Part shown: positions 54,232-62,760 of the stretch, in pieces
How positions within the stretch are numbered: the first letter of the stretch is position 1
Layout of the letters: each line of letters starts with the position of its first letter
Source of the DNA: an uncultured Paracoccaceae bacterium
Lineage (GTDB): Bacteria; Pseudomonadota; Alphaproteobacteria; Rhodobacterales; Rhodobacteraceae
DNA length: 64,000 bases
Direction of reading: 5' to 3'
Assembly: GCA_937138255.1 (NCBI GenBank)
Contig: CAKZOU010000069.1
Location: 1-64,000 of the forward strand
The notes under the pieces: generated by a model
Told to the model about the DNA's origin: nothing
Databases searched by the model: none
The model's input: only the letters and a program-made list of their open reading frames with translations
Made by a program: the position numbers and the translations under genes

Positions 54232-55062
54232 ATGACCGAACCCCTGATTATCTGCGTGGCGATCACCGGCTCCTTGCCGACCAAGGAAAGCAACCCCGCC
54301 GTGCCGATCACGGTCGAGGAGCAGATCGAGAGCACGCAGGAGGCCTTTGAGGCCGGCGCGACCATCGCCCATTGCCATGTGCGCGATGCCGAAGGCAAGC
54401 CGACCTCGGACCCCGAGCGCTTTGCCCGCCTCAAGGAAGGGCTCGAGGCGCACTGCCCCGGTATGATCATCCAGCTTTCGACCGGGGGGCGCTCCGGTGC
54501 GGGGCAAGCGCGGGGCGGGATGCTGCCCCTGCGGCCCGACATGGCCTCGCTTTCGGTGGGGTCGAACAACTTCCCGACCCGTGTTTATGAAAACCCGCCC
54601 GACCTCGTCGATTGGCTCGCGGCCGAGATGATCAAGTATGACGTGAAGCCCGAGATCGAGGCCTTCGACCTGAGCCACATCCTCAGGGCCGCCGAGATGC
54701 AACAAAAGGGGCAGATCAAGGATACGCCCTATGTCCAGTTCGTCATGGGTGTGAAAAACGCCATGCCGGCCGACAAATACGTGTTCGATTTCTACGTTGA
54801 AACCGTCCACCGCCTATTCCCCGGTGCGCCATGGTGTGCGGCGGGGATTGGGCCGAACCAGATCGTTCTTAATGAATGGGCCATTGCCGCAGGCGGGCAC
54901 GCCCGCACGGGCCTTGAGGATAACGTGCGGCTGGACCGTAACACGCTTGCGCCCTCAAACGCTGCACTGGTGCGCCGGACGGTCGAGATTGCGGAAAGGC
55001 ACGAGCGCCCGATTGCTTCGTGGCAGGAGGCGCGCAGGCTTTTGGGGCTACGCGCCGCCTGA
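54232..55062 (+). CDS. BKACE family enzyme (3-keto-5-aminohexanoate cleavage-like)
   Basis: A 276-residue TIM-barrel protein of the BKACE family, zinc enzymes that exchange acetyl groups between beta-keto acids and acetyl-CoA. H47 and H49 in AHCHVRD are the usual metal ligands, and the later GLEDN near residue 225-229 supplies a conserved glutamate. The exact beta-keto acid is not predictable. It lies alone between fdsA (143 bases upstream, no clear signals in that gap) and the convergent helicase gene. Confidence 0.88.
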   Translation: MTEPLIICVAITGSLPTKESNPAVPITVEEQIESTQEAFEAGATIAHCHVRDAEGKPTSDPERFARLKEGLEAHCPGMIIQLSTGGRSGAGQARGGMLPLRPDMASLSVGSNNFPTRVYENPPDLVDWLAAEMIKYDVKPEIEAFDLSHILRAAEMQQKGQIKDTPYVQFVMGVKNAMPADKYVFDFYVETVHRLFPGAPWCAAGIGPNQIVLNEWAIAAGGHARTGLEDNVRLDRNTLAPSNAALVRRTVEIAERHERPIASWQEARRLLGLRAA

Positions 55063-55068
55063 AGGCGG

Positions 55069-57297
55069 TCAGGGCTTTTTGCGGCCCGGCGCAGACGAGC
55101 TACCCGGCTTGCGCGGCGAGGTCTTTACGCCCGGCGGGGTGAACCGCTTGGACGCATCCGCCGCGCGGCTCGGCTTGGCGGGCTTGTCCTTGGGCGTGAA
55201 GTCGCCTTTGCGCCCCGGCTTGCCCTCAGACTTGGCATAGGGCTTGCGGTCCGCCTTGTCGTAGGGCTTGCGGCCCTCTTTGTCGAAAGGCTTCCGGTCT
55301 GCTTTGTCATAGGGCTTGCGCTCTGACTTCTCGTAGGGTTTCCGCTCCGCCTTGTCATAGGGCTTGCGCTCGGGCTTTGGGCCGCGCTTTTCATAGGGCT
55401 TACTGTCGTCACGCTCGCGGCGCGGGCGGTCTTCCTTGGCCTCGGGCTTCTTCCAGACCGGCTTTGCGGCCGGGCGATCCGAGGCCTTGTGGCGCGGCTT
55501 GCGCTCGGTGCGCGGTTCGGCGGCTGTCTCTGTCTCAACGTGCGCGGGCCGTTCTACACGGGCGGGGCGATCCTCCCGAGGTTTGTAGCTTTCACGCGGT
55601 TTGTAGTCATCACGCGGCTTGCGATCCTCGCGGGGCTTGTAATCCTCGCGGGGCTTTCGGGCGGGGCGATCCTCGCGGGACGGACGATCTTCGCGCGGAG
55701 CGCGCGGGCGAGCAGGACCGAAATCCGGGGCGGTGTCGAGCGCGGCAACCTTGATTCCGTCTTCAAGGGTCATGCCCGGCCCGATGGCTGCAACGAAACC
55801 GTCAGCGGCGCTTTCGGCAATCTCGACAAAGCTCTCGTTGTCGCGCACTCGGATCGCGCCGATGGCCGTCTTGTCGAAACCGCCCGCCTTGCACACAAGC
55901 GGCAAGAGCCAGCGCGGCTCGGCCTTGGCATCGCGCCCGACCGAGAGCGAGAACCAGCGGCTGGGGCCAAACTCCTGCTTTTCCTTGCGTGGCGCGGGCG
56001 TGTCGACAGGTGCGAGCTCTTCCGGCGCGGAGCGGCGCGATTTGTAGAGCTTGAGATAGGCCGCAGCGATCCGCTCGGCGCTGTGCATTCCGGCCAGCTG
56101 GGCGGCGAATTCGGCCACCTCGTCCGACACCTCGTCGGTCCAGACCGGATCGTTCAGAAGGCGCTCTTGCTCTTGCGCGGCAATCTCGTCGGCGGTGGCG
56201 GCAAGGCGCCAGTCGGCAACAACACGGGCGGTTTTCAACAGGCGGTCGGCCTTGTTGCGCAGCTTCGGCGTGACGATCAGGGCGCTGACGCCCTTGCGGC
56301 CAGCGCGGCCAGTGCGGCCCGAACGGTGCAGGAGGGTCTCGCCATTCGAGGGAAGCTCGGCGTGGATCACCAACTCGAGGTTCGGCAGGTCGATCCCGCG
56401 GGCGGCAACGTCGGTCGCCACGCAAACGCGGGCGCGGCCATCGCGCATCGCTTGCAGGGCGTGGGTGCGCTCCTTTTGGGTCAGCTCGCCCGAGAGGGCG
56501 ACCACATGGAAGCCGCGGTTCGACAGGCGGGCGGTCAGGTGGGTCACCGCCGCGCGCGTATTGCAGAAGACGATGGCGTTCTGGCTGTCGTGATAGAGAA
56601 GCGTGTTGATGATTGCGTGTTCGGAGTCGAAGGGTGAGACGGTCAGCGCCTGATAGGCGATGTCGGCGTGCTGCTCGCGGCCAGAGGTGGTCTGAACCCG
56701 CACGGCGTCGCGCTGATACTGGGTGGCAAGCCGTGCAATGGCGGGCGGCACGGTGGCCGAGAACATAAGGGTGCGGCGATCCTCGGGGGCCTCGGCCAGC
56801 ATGAATTCAAGGTCTTCGCGGAAGCCGAGGTCGAGCATCTCGTCGGCCTCGTCGAGAACGATGGCGCGGAGAGACCCCATTTGCAGCGAGCCGCGCTGGA
56901 TATGGTCGCGCAGGCGGCCGGGGGTGCCCACAACAAGATGCGCCCCGCGATCCAGCGCCCGGCGCTCGTCGCGCATATCGGTGCCGCCCACGCAAGAGGC
57001 AACGACAGCGCCGGTCTTGGCGTAAAGCCAGCCAAGCTCGCGCATCACCTGCAGCGCCAGTTCGCGGGTCGGCGCCACGATCAGGGCAAGCGGCGCGCCC
57101 GCTGCGCCAAGGCGCGTTTCGCCCGCCAGCAGCGTGTCACCAATGGCAAGGCCAAAGCCCACCGTCTTGCCCGATCCGGTCTGCGCCGAAACCAGAAGGT
57201 CGGCCCCGGCCAATTCTGGCTTGGTCACGGCCTCCTGAACGGCGGTCATGGTGTCGTATCCGCGCTCGGCGAGCGCATCGAGAAGGGGCTGGATCAT
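55069..57297 (-). CDS. DEAD-box RNA helicase with repetitive basic C-terminal tail
   Basis: A 742-residue DEAD-box helicase similar to CsdA/DeaD. Helicase core: AQTGSGKT (38-45), PTREL, GTPGR, DEAD (149-152), SAT (180-182) and HRSGRTGRAG. A DbpA-type RNA-binding domain follows (WLLPLVCKAGGFDKTAIGAIRV, about 475-545). The last 180 residues are charged low-complexity sequence built from REDR/KPRED and RKPYDKAD-type units; six 24-base repeats underlie part of it. The start at 57297 gives MIQPLLDALAERGYDTMT, a DEAD-box start; upstream in-frame codons overlap the GMC gene. Cold-shock or ribosome-assembly roles are likely. Confidence 0.92.
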   Translation of the reverse strand: MIQPLLDALAERGYDTMTAVQEAVTKPELAGADLLVSAQTGSGKTVGFGLAIGDTLLAGETRLGAAGAPLALIVAPTRELALQVMRELGWLYAKTGAVVASCVGGTDMRDERRALDRGAHLVVGTPGRLRDHIQRGSLQMGSLRAIVLDEADEMLDLGFREDLEFMLAEAPEDRRTLMFSATVPPAIARLATQYQRDAVRVQTTSGREQHADIAYQALTVSPFDSEHAIINTLLYHDSQNAIVFCNTRAAVTHLTARLSNRGFHVVALSGELTQKERTHALQAMRDGRARVCVATDVAARGIDLPNLELVIHAELPSNGETLLHRSGRTGRAGRKGVSALIVTPKLRNKADRLLKTARVVADWRLAATADEIAAQEQERLLNDPVWTDEVSDEVAEFAAQLAGMHSAERIAAAYLKLYKSRRSAPEELAPVDTPAPRKEKQEFGPSRWFSLSVGRDAKAEPRWLLPLVCKAGGFDKTAIGAIRVRDNESFVEIAESAADGFVAAIGPGMTLEDGIKVAALDTAPDFGPARPRAPREDRPSREDRPARKPREDYKPREDRKPRDDYKPRESYKPREDRPARVERPAHVETETAAEPRTERKPRHKASDRPAAKPVWKKPEAKEDRPRRERDDSKPYEKRGPKPERKPYDKAERKPYEKSERKPYDKADRKPFDKEGRKPYDKADRKPYAKSEGKPGRKGDFTPKDKPAKPSRAADASKRFTPPGVKTSPRKPGSSSAPGRKKP
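55228..55371 (-). repeat. Six tandem 24-bp units in the helicase gene
   Basis: Imperfect direct repeats of 24 bases encode the 8-residue unit RKPYDKAD and variants (RKPYEKSE, RKPFDKEG, RKPYAKSE). The period is kept exactly, so copy number could change without breaking the frame. More diverged REDRKPR-type units continue at about 55560-55710. Confidence 0.85.
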
Positions 57298-57415
57298 GGC
57301 GGGTCTCGGTCTCATGCAAGGTTTGGAACGGCAAATGAGCGCACCGGACCATGGATCGGTGCGCCTATACCCCTCTTTGGCCTTTGTATAGTGCAGATCG
57401 CCGGGAAACGGGCGA

Positions 57416-59032
57416 TTAACTGCGGGCCAGTATCCGCTCGGCCCCGATCCAGCCCACAAGGATCGACGGCGCGTTGGTATTGCCCGCGATCAGGGTCGGG
57501 AAGATCGAGGCGTCGCAGACGCGCAGCCCCTCGATCCCGTGGACCTTGAGATCGGGCCCCACGACCGAAGTAGCCGCATCCCGCCCCATCCGCGCGGTGC
57601 AGGAGGGGTGATAGACTGTGCCGGACCGGTTGCGGAAATCGGCGATCATCGCCTCGTCGCTCTGCGTCTCTGGGCCGGGGCGCAGTTCCTTGACGATCAG
57701 ATCCTGCAACGGCGGCTTGCTGGCGATATGGCGCAGCTCCTTCACCGCGGCCAGCATCTCGGCCACGTCTTCGTCGGTGGAAAGCGCATTGGCGACAATC
57801 TTCGGCGGCGCGAAGGGATCGGCGCTGCGCAGGTGAAGCGAGCCGCGGCTCGTCGGGCGACAGTTCGACAGGCCAATGGAAAGGCCCGCGAAGGGATCGG
57901 GCGTCAGAAGCGGGCGCTCGCCCACGCGGGGGACCAGCGTCGAGAAGGCCTGGAAGTAAAGCTGCATATTCGGGCGCGGCTGATCCCCGCTCGTGCGGAA
58001 GAACCCGCCACCATGGTTGATCGACTTCGCCAGCGGGCCGCGCCCGCCGAGGAAATAGCGCATGCCGACCCAAAGCTTGCCCCACCAAGGGCGGAGAATA
58101 TTGTTATAGGTCGGAACGCTGACTTCCCAGGTGTAGTTGATCCCCACATGGTCATTCATGTGCTGCCCGACGTTGGGGTTGTCGGTCACGACCTCGATCC
58201 CCAAAGGTGCAAGCTCGGCCTTCGGACCTATCCCTGAAAGCATCAGAAGCTGGGGCGAGTTCACCGCACCTCCGGCGAGGATCACATCGCGGGCCGCTCG
58301 CACCTCGTGATCGCGCCCGCCCTTGCGGTAGACCACACCCACGGCCTTTTTGCCCTCGATCAGAACGCGGGTCGCATGGGCGCGGGTGATCACGTTCACG
58401 TTCGGGCGCTTCATCGCACGGCGCAGGAAGGCACGGGCCGAGGAATTGCGGCGGGCGTTCTTGATCGTCATCTGATAGATCCCAACGCCCTCCTGATCCT
58501 CGCCGTTGAAATCGGGGTTGCGCCTGTGGCCCGCCGCCTCGGCCGAGGCGAGATAGGTTTCCACGAGGGGATGCAGGTCGGTCTTGTTGGCCGAGATGAA
58601 CAAGGGGCCGCCCGTGCCGCGATAGGCGTTGCCGCCCGCCTCGTTATCTTCAAGCGCCCGATAAGCGGTGCGCACGGCCTCCCAGCCCCAGTTCTCACCC
58701 GCGATCCGGCCCCAATCCTCATAGTCCGTCCGGTGGCCGCGCGCCCAGACCATCGCGTTAATCGAACTCGATCCGCCAAGGATCTTGCCGCGCGGCCAGT
58801 AATCACGATTGCCGCCTAGGCCGGGATCGGCCTCGGTCTCGTAGGCCCAGTTCACGCCTTTGTCGTAGAAGAGCTTGCCATAGCCCAAGGGCAGCGTGAC
58901 GTAAAAGCGCCGGTCCGATCCCCCCGCCTCGAGCACCAGCACCGAATGCTTGCCGCTTTCGGATAGCCTGTCGGCCAGAACGCAGCCAGCCGAGCCGGCG
59001 CCAACGATCACATAGTCATAGGTCTGGGTCAT
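57416..59032 (-). CDS. GMC family FAD-dependent oxidoreductase (choline/alcohol dehydrogenase-like)
   Basis: A 538-residue glucose-methanol-choline oxidoreductase. It begins TYDYVIVGAGSAGCVLADRLSE (FAD site), has the GMC signature 1 GGSSSINAMVWARGH (about 84-98), signature 2 LAGGAVNSPQLLMLSGIG, and a C-terminal catalytic histidine region (GTVYHPSCTARMG). Similarity is to BetA-like alcohol dehydrogenases, but no betaine aldehyde dehydrogenase or BetI gene is nearby, so choline is not certain. It lies 3 bases after the enolase-superfamily gene on the same strand. Confidence 0.9.
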   Translation of the reverse strand: MTQTYDYVIVGAGSAGCVLADRLSESGKHSVLVLEAGGSDRRFYVTLPLGYGKLFYDKGVNWAYETEADPGLGGNRDYWPRGKILGGSSSINAMVWARGHRTDYEDWGRIAGENWGWEAVRTAYRALEDNEAGGNAYRGTGGPLFISANKTDLHPLVETYLASAEAAGHRRNPDFNGEDQEGVGIYQMTIKNARRNSSARAFLRRAMKRPNVNVITRAHATRVLIEGKKAVGVVYRKGGRDHEVRAARDVILAGGAVNSPQLLMLSGIGPKAELAPLGIEVVTDNPNVGQHMNDHVGINYTWEVSVPTYNNILRPWWGKLWVGMRYFLGGRGPLAKSINHGGGFFRTSGDQPRPNMQLYFQAFSTLVPRVGERPLLTPDPFAGLSIGLSNCRPTSRGSLHLRSADPFAPPKIVANALSTDEDVAEMLAAVKELRHIASKPPLQDLIVKELRPGPETQSDEAMIADFRNRSGTVYHPSCTARMGRDAATSVVGPDLKVHGIEGLRVCDASIFPTLIAGNTNAPSILVGWIGAERILARS

Positions 59033-59035
59033 GGC

Positions 59036-60193
59036 TTATCGGGGCTTGTTGGTGTCGTAGAGGGCGCCATAGGCGCTCGGGGCCCAGTCGCCAAGTTCGG
59101 CCACGGCATAGGTCGCTTTTTCCAGCCATGCGGGATTGACCTCGACGCCCCATCCCGGCGCGTCCGGCACGGTCACGCAGCCGCCTTCGACCGCAAAGGG
59201 ATCACCGAGGAAGAGGCCATTTTGCCACGGGTAGTAATCCTCACCCTCGATCGACAACTCGAGATACTTGCCCGCATTCGGGATCGCCTTGAGAAGGTGC
59301 ATCGTGCACATGGTCACAAGCGACAGGTTGGCCGCGTGCGGCGTGCAGGGCATCCCCGCCTTGGCCGCCATTGCCGCCACCTCGAGCGTGCGGCAGATGC
59401 CGCCCATATACATCACGTCCGGCTGAACCACATCGACCGCGTGCATCGCGATCATCCGCTTCCATGTGGCCAGATCCCAGTCCTGCTCGCCGCCGGTCAC
59501 GTCAATCTCGAGCGCGGCGGTGACTTCGGCGGTCGCCTCAAGATCCCAATAGGCGACGGGTTCCTCATAGTGGCTGATGCCGTGATCCTGAAGCATATGG
59601 CCCACCTCGATCGCCCGCTTCACATGAAAGCCCGAGTTGGCATCGACCAAAAGATCGGCCCGCCCGCGCAGGGCCTTGGACATGGTGGGAATGATCTCTT
59701 CGGTGCGGCCCGGCCATTCGTCGATATTGTCGCCGCACTCGGCACCAATGCGAAACTTGACCGCGTCAAAGCCCTTTTCGTCGCACAGGCGCGACAGGCG
59801 CGCGGCCTCGTCCTTCGGAGTAATGTCGCGCTTCATCGAGCTTGCGTAGGCGCGGAGCTTGCCCGGTGTGCCGCCCAGAAGCTCGACCACCGACTTGCCC
59901 TCGCGCCGCCCCTTGAGATCCCAAAGTGCGGTATCAAGCCCCGCCAGCGCCCGCGCCCGATAGCTTCCCGGAAACTTGTGCTCGCGCCGCTGCACGACGT
60001 CGATCAGGCGGGGGATATCCTCGCTGTCGTTGCCCAAGACCCACGGGACGAGCTGGCGGTGAAAGACTTGCGCCGTGATATCGGCGTTATAGGTCGAGGT
60101 CTGGCCCCAGCCGAAATGCCCATCCTCGGTTGTCGCCCTGACGAAGCAGACGAACTCGGTGGCAAAAGTCTCAAGTTTGACGATACGCGGCAC
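59036..60193 (-). CDS. Enolase superfamily (mandelate racemase/muconate lactonizing) enzyme
   Basis: A 385-residue protein with a capping domain and a TIM barrel that forms an enolate intermediate on a magnesium site. Likely residues are K146 (VKFR), the metal ligands D184, E210 and E236 (VDANSG, YEEP, GGEQD), D259 and H286 (TPHAAN), an arrangement of the mandelate racemase subgroup, many of which dehydrate sugar acids. Substrate is unknown. It is followed 3 bases later by the GMC oxidoreductase, so the two could oxidise and then dehydrate a sugar-derived compound in one pathway. Confidence 0.88.
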   Translation of the reverse strand: MPRIVKLETFATEFVCFVRATTEDGHFGWGQTSTYNADITAQVFHRQLVPWVLGNDSEDIPRLIDVVQRREHKFPGSYRARALAGLDTALWDLKGRREGKSVVELLGGTPGKLRAYASSMKRDITPKDEAARLSRLCDEKGFDAVKFRIGAECGDNIDEWPGRTEEIIPTMSKALRGRADLLVDANSGFHVKRAIEVGHMLQDHGISHYEEPVAYWDLEATAEVTAALEIDVTGGEQDWDLATWKRMIAMHAVDVVQPDVMYMGGICRTLEVAAMAAKAGMPCTPHAANLSLVTMCTMHLLKAIPNAGKYLELSIEGEDYYPWQNGLFLGDPFAVEGGCVTVPDAPGWGVEVNPAWLEKATYAVAELGDWAPSAYGALYDTNKPR

Positions 60194-60294
60194 GGCATTC
60201 TCCGATCATTCGGCGATCTTCGGCAATTGCTAGCCGGTCAAGCAGAGTTGTGCCTGACCCAAACGACATTTCCCTGACGTTTTCGGCCCTTGGC

Positions 60295-61332
60295 CTAACT
60301 TCCCAGCGCCTCGATATAGGCGCGGATCAGGGCCACGCCCTCTTGGTCAATCGTCGAACGCCCAAGTTCGGGCATCATGATCCCCGGATCGGTGCTGTCG
60401 AGCCTGTAGAGCAGGATCGAATGATCGGGATCGCCGGGAACGATGTCATAGTCGAACCCGCCCGAACCACGACCCGCCGCCACCGGAGGCTTCATGATCC
60501 CGCGATGAATGGCACGGTCCTCGTCCCAGTTGAGATACAGGCCCGATGTATCCGCTGGCCGCCCCGGTGCGTGGCAATGGCCGCAGTTGGCGTCGAGATA
60601 GGCACGGGCGCGGGCTTCAAGTGGCACGGCCTCATCGGTGAACGAGGGAGTTGCCGGGATCGAGGCACGGTCGGCGGGCAATTCGGCGATGATCCCCGCC
60701 GCCAAAAGCCGGTCAAGCTGGTTGCCGCCCTCTTCCAAGAGATTGAGGTTGCGGACCTTCGGCCCGATCGGGCGGAAGGCGCCATCGGTCCCCACATGGC
60801 AGCCCTTGCACTGGTTTACGTTGGGAACGTGGTAGGCCACATCGACGGTGCTGCCATCTGGCCGCGTGGCCGTCAGCGCCAGATCCTTGCCGGCCACCTT
60901 CAGCTCTGCCTCGTCCTGAGCCTCGTTCCAGACATAGGGCCAGGCTTTCCAGCCGGCCTCCTGGTGGATCAAAAGCCGCGTCTCGACGCGGTGGATGCCG
61001 CCCGCCCCGTCGGGGTAGGCGAAGGTCTTGACCAAGACCGATCCGACCGGAAGGTCGAGCACATCCTCGCCTTGATAGGCCGCCGGGCCAGCCGAGGCAG
61101 GCACATAGACGAAGCGGTATTTGAGCGCATAGTCGGTGAAGAGGGGCGCGCTGATCGTATAGGGCACGACCGCCGCGTTGGGCGTCATCGCGGCCATATC
61201 ATCGAAAAGGCCAATCTCGGAAAGGTTGGCCGGCGGCCGCGAAGCCGCCAGAGCCCCATCGTTCACCTCTGCTGCAACCGGCCCTGCAAGGAGGGCCAGC
61301 GCAACCGCCAGCGCCTTAGAACGTCTGGTCAT
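60295..61332 (-). CDS. Exported diheme c-type cytochrome (SO2930-like)
   Basis: A 345-residue protein with a signal peptide (MTRRSKALAVALALLAGPVAA) and two CXXCH heme sites, C175-H179 (QCKGCHVG) and C250-H254 (NCGHCHAPG), in a family related to SO2930 of Shewanella. The N-terminal 160 residues are a non-heme beta domain. The family usually sits next to the exported beta-helix protein, as here; the two genes overlap by 17 bases. Probable location is the periplasm. Its electron partner and purpose are unknown. Confidence 0.85.
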   Translation of the reverse strand: MTRRSKALAVALALLAGPVAAEVNDGALAASRPPANLSEIGLFDDMAAMTPNAAVVPYTISAPLFTDYALKYRFVYVPASAGPAAYQGEDVLDLPVGSVLVKTFAYPDGAGGIHRVETRLLIHQEAGWKAWPYVWNEAQDEAELKVAGKDLALTATRPDGSTVDVAYHVPNVNQCKGCHVGTDGAFRPIGPKVRNLNLLEEGGNQLDRLLAAGIIAELPADRASIPATPSFTDEAVPLEARARAYLDANCGHCHAPGRPADTSGLYLNWDEDRAIHRGIMKPPVAAGRGSGGFDYDIVPGDPDHSILLYRLDSTDPGIMMPELGRSTIDQEGVALIRAYIEALGS

Positions 61333-62575
61333 TTACATCGACCCCACGGATGACAACACTGACCGGCCCGAGAGACGGATAGGTCTCGGAGGCGTCTTTC
61401 ATACTCAGGCTGGGCTTATGCAGCCAACGAGCAGCGAAATACATGATCAGGTTGGCATTTCCGAAGGGCGGATTGGCCTCATAGACGTTGTCGTGGATCG
61501 AGTGGCGGCCGCCCTCTTCGATCCCCCAGAGGAAGAAGTTGGGCAGCGGCATCACGCCGTCCCAGATGATATTGGGCAAGGGCGTTCCAAGCGCGCCGGT
61601 GACGATCTCGGCAAACTCGCTGGTGTCGGGGTTGCCGCCCGAAACACCAAAGACGTTGTCGTGGATATGGATGCGCTTGGGCGTCGGGTCGTAGGTCTCG
61701 TCCTCAAACCCCTCGACATAGCTCATGATCGCCACGTTCACCGTGTCATTGTCGCGCATATCGTTGCCGAAAACCTCGACATCCCTATTGGCCATGATGA
61801 GCATCCCCGTTCCGCGCGGGACAAGGCCGACGATATTGCCCTGCGGGGCGAAATTGTCGGTGTTGTTGGCATAGCTCTTGTTATCGAAGACGCGGATCGT
61901 ATGGCCGCCCTGCTGCGGCAGGTTGGGCAGATCGAAGATCAGGATGCCGCCGGTGTTGTTGGTCAGTTCGTTGGCATAGACATCGGCATAGTAGCTGTTC
62001 TCGATCTCGAGGCCCGCCACGTTGTATTCACCACGGCTGTTGCGGACGATGATGTTTTCCGACTGGCCGACATAGATGCCCGCGTCCGAAGCCCCGATGG
62101 CAACCGAGCCGTCGATATAGACGTTCTTGGTTTGCACCGGATAAAGGCCGTAGGCGCCGTTGGTCTCGTCGGGGCCATTGGTCCATTCGGCGCGAACCCG
62201 AACGATGGCCACACCATCGACACCCTTGATCTTGATCGCATCGCCCTTGGTATCCTCGACCGCGAAATCCTTGAGGATCGCGCCGCCTGCGGTGATCAAA
62301 AGTCCCTCGGCTCCACCGCTTTGGTTCTTGAACGACAGGATCGAGCGGTCCATGCCGCCGCCGACGATCGTCACATCTGGATTGTCGAGCGAAAGGCCGT
62401 TGCGGATGTCATAGACCCCGTCGGCCAGAATGATCGTGTCGCCTGGCTCTGCAAGGATCAGCGCCTCTTGCAACTGCTCCTCGGCCGCATCGCCGGGAAA
62501 AATATGATATTCGTTGCCTGCAAAGGCGGATTGGCCCCAAAGGACAACGGTTGCGGCGGCAAAATGTCTAATCAT
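61316..62575 (-). CDS. Exported parallel beta-helix repeat protein
   Basis: A 419-residue secreted protein starting with a signal peptide (MIRHFAAATVVLWGQSAFA) and continuing as a right-handed parallel beta-helix with many G-I-x-V/I-x-N/D turns (for example AGIYVGQSENIIVRNSRGEY and DVYANELTNNTGGILIFD). No polysaccharide-lyase catalytic set is obvious. Such proteins regularly pair with the SO2930-like cytochrome; function unknown. GGGAG seven bases before the ATG at 62575 sets the start; a codon 7 residues earlier is in frame but less well placed. Confidence 0.85.
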   Translation of the reverse strand: MIRHFAAATVVLWGQSAFAGNEYHIFPGDAAEEQLQEALILAEPGDTIILADGVYDIRNGLSLDNPDVTIVGGGMDRSILSFKNQSGGAEGLLITAGGAILKDFAVEDTKGDAIKIKGVDGVAIVRVRAEWTNGPDETNGAYGLYPVQTKNVYIDGSVAIGASDAGIYVGQSENIIVRNSRGEYNVAGLEIENSYYADVYANELTNNTGGILIFDLPNLPQQGGHTIRVFDNKSYANNTDNFAPQGNIVGLVPRGTGMLIMANRDVEVFGNDMRDNDTVNVAIMSYVEGFEDETYDPTPKRIHIHDNVFGVSGGNPDTSEFAEIVTGALGTPLPNIIWDGVMPLPNFFLWGIEEGGRHSIHDNVYEANPPFGNANLIMYFAARWLHKPSLSMKDASETYPSLGPVSVVIRGVDVNDQTF

Positions 62576-62760
62576 GAATCCACTCCCTTTGGCCAAAACC
62601 GAAGCCGACCTGACCCTCGAATGTCAAGGCACGGTTGACCTTGACGTAAGGGAAGATCGCCGGGGTTATCGCCCTATACCGACAAGGCGGCCCGGTTCAT
62701 CCTGTTTCCTTTGCGAAATGCCCCACATTTTGACAAGATGACGACAGGGGGGAGAGTCTT

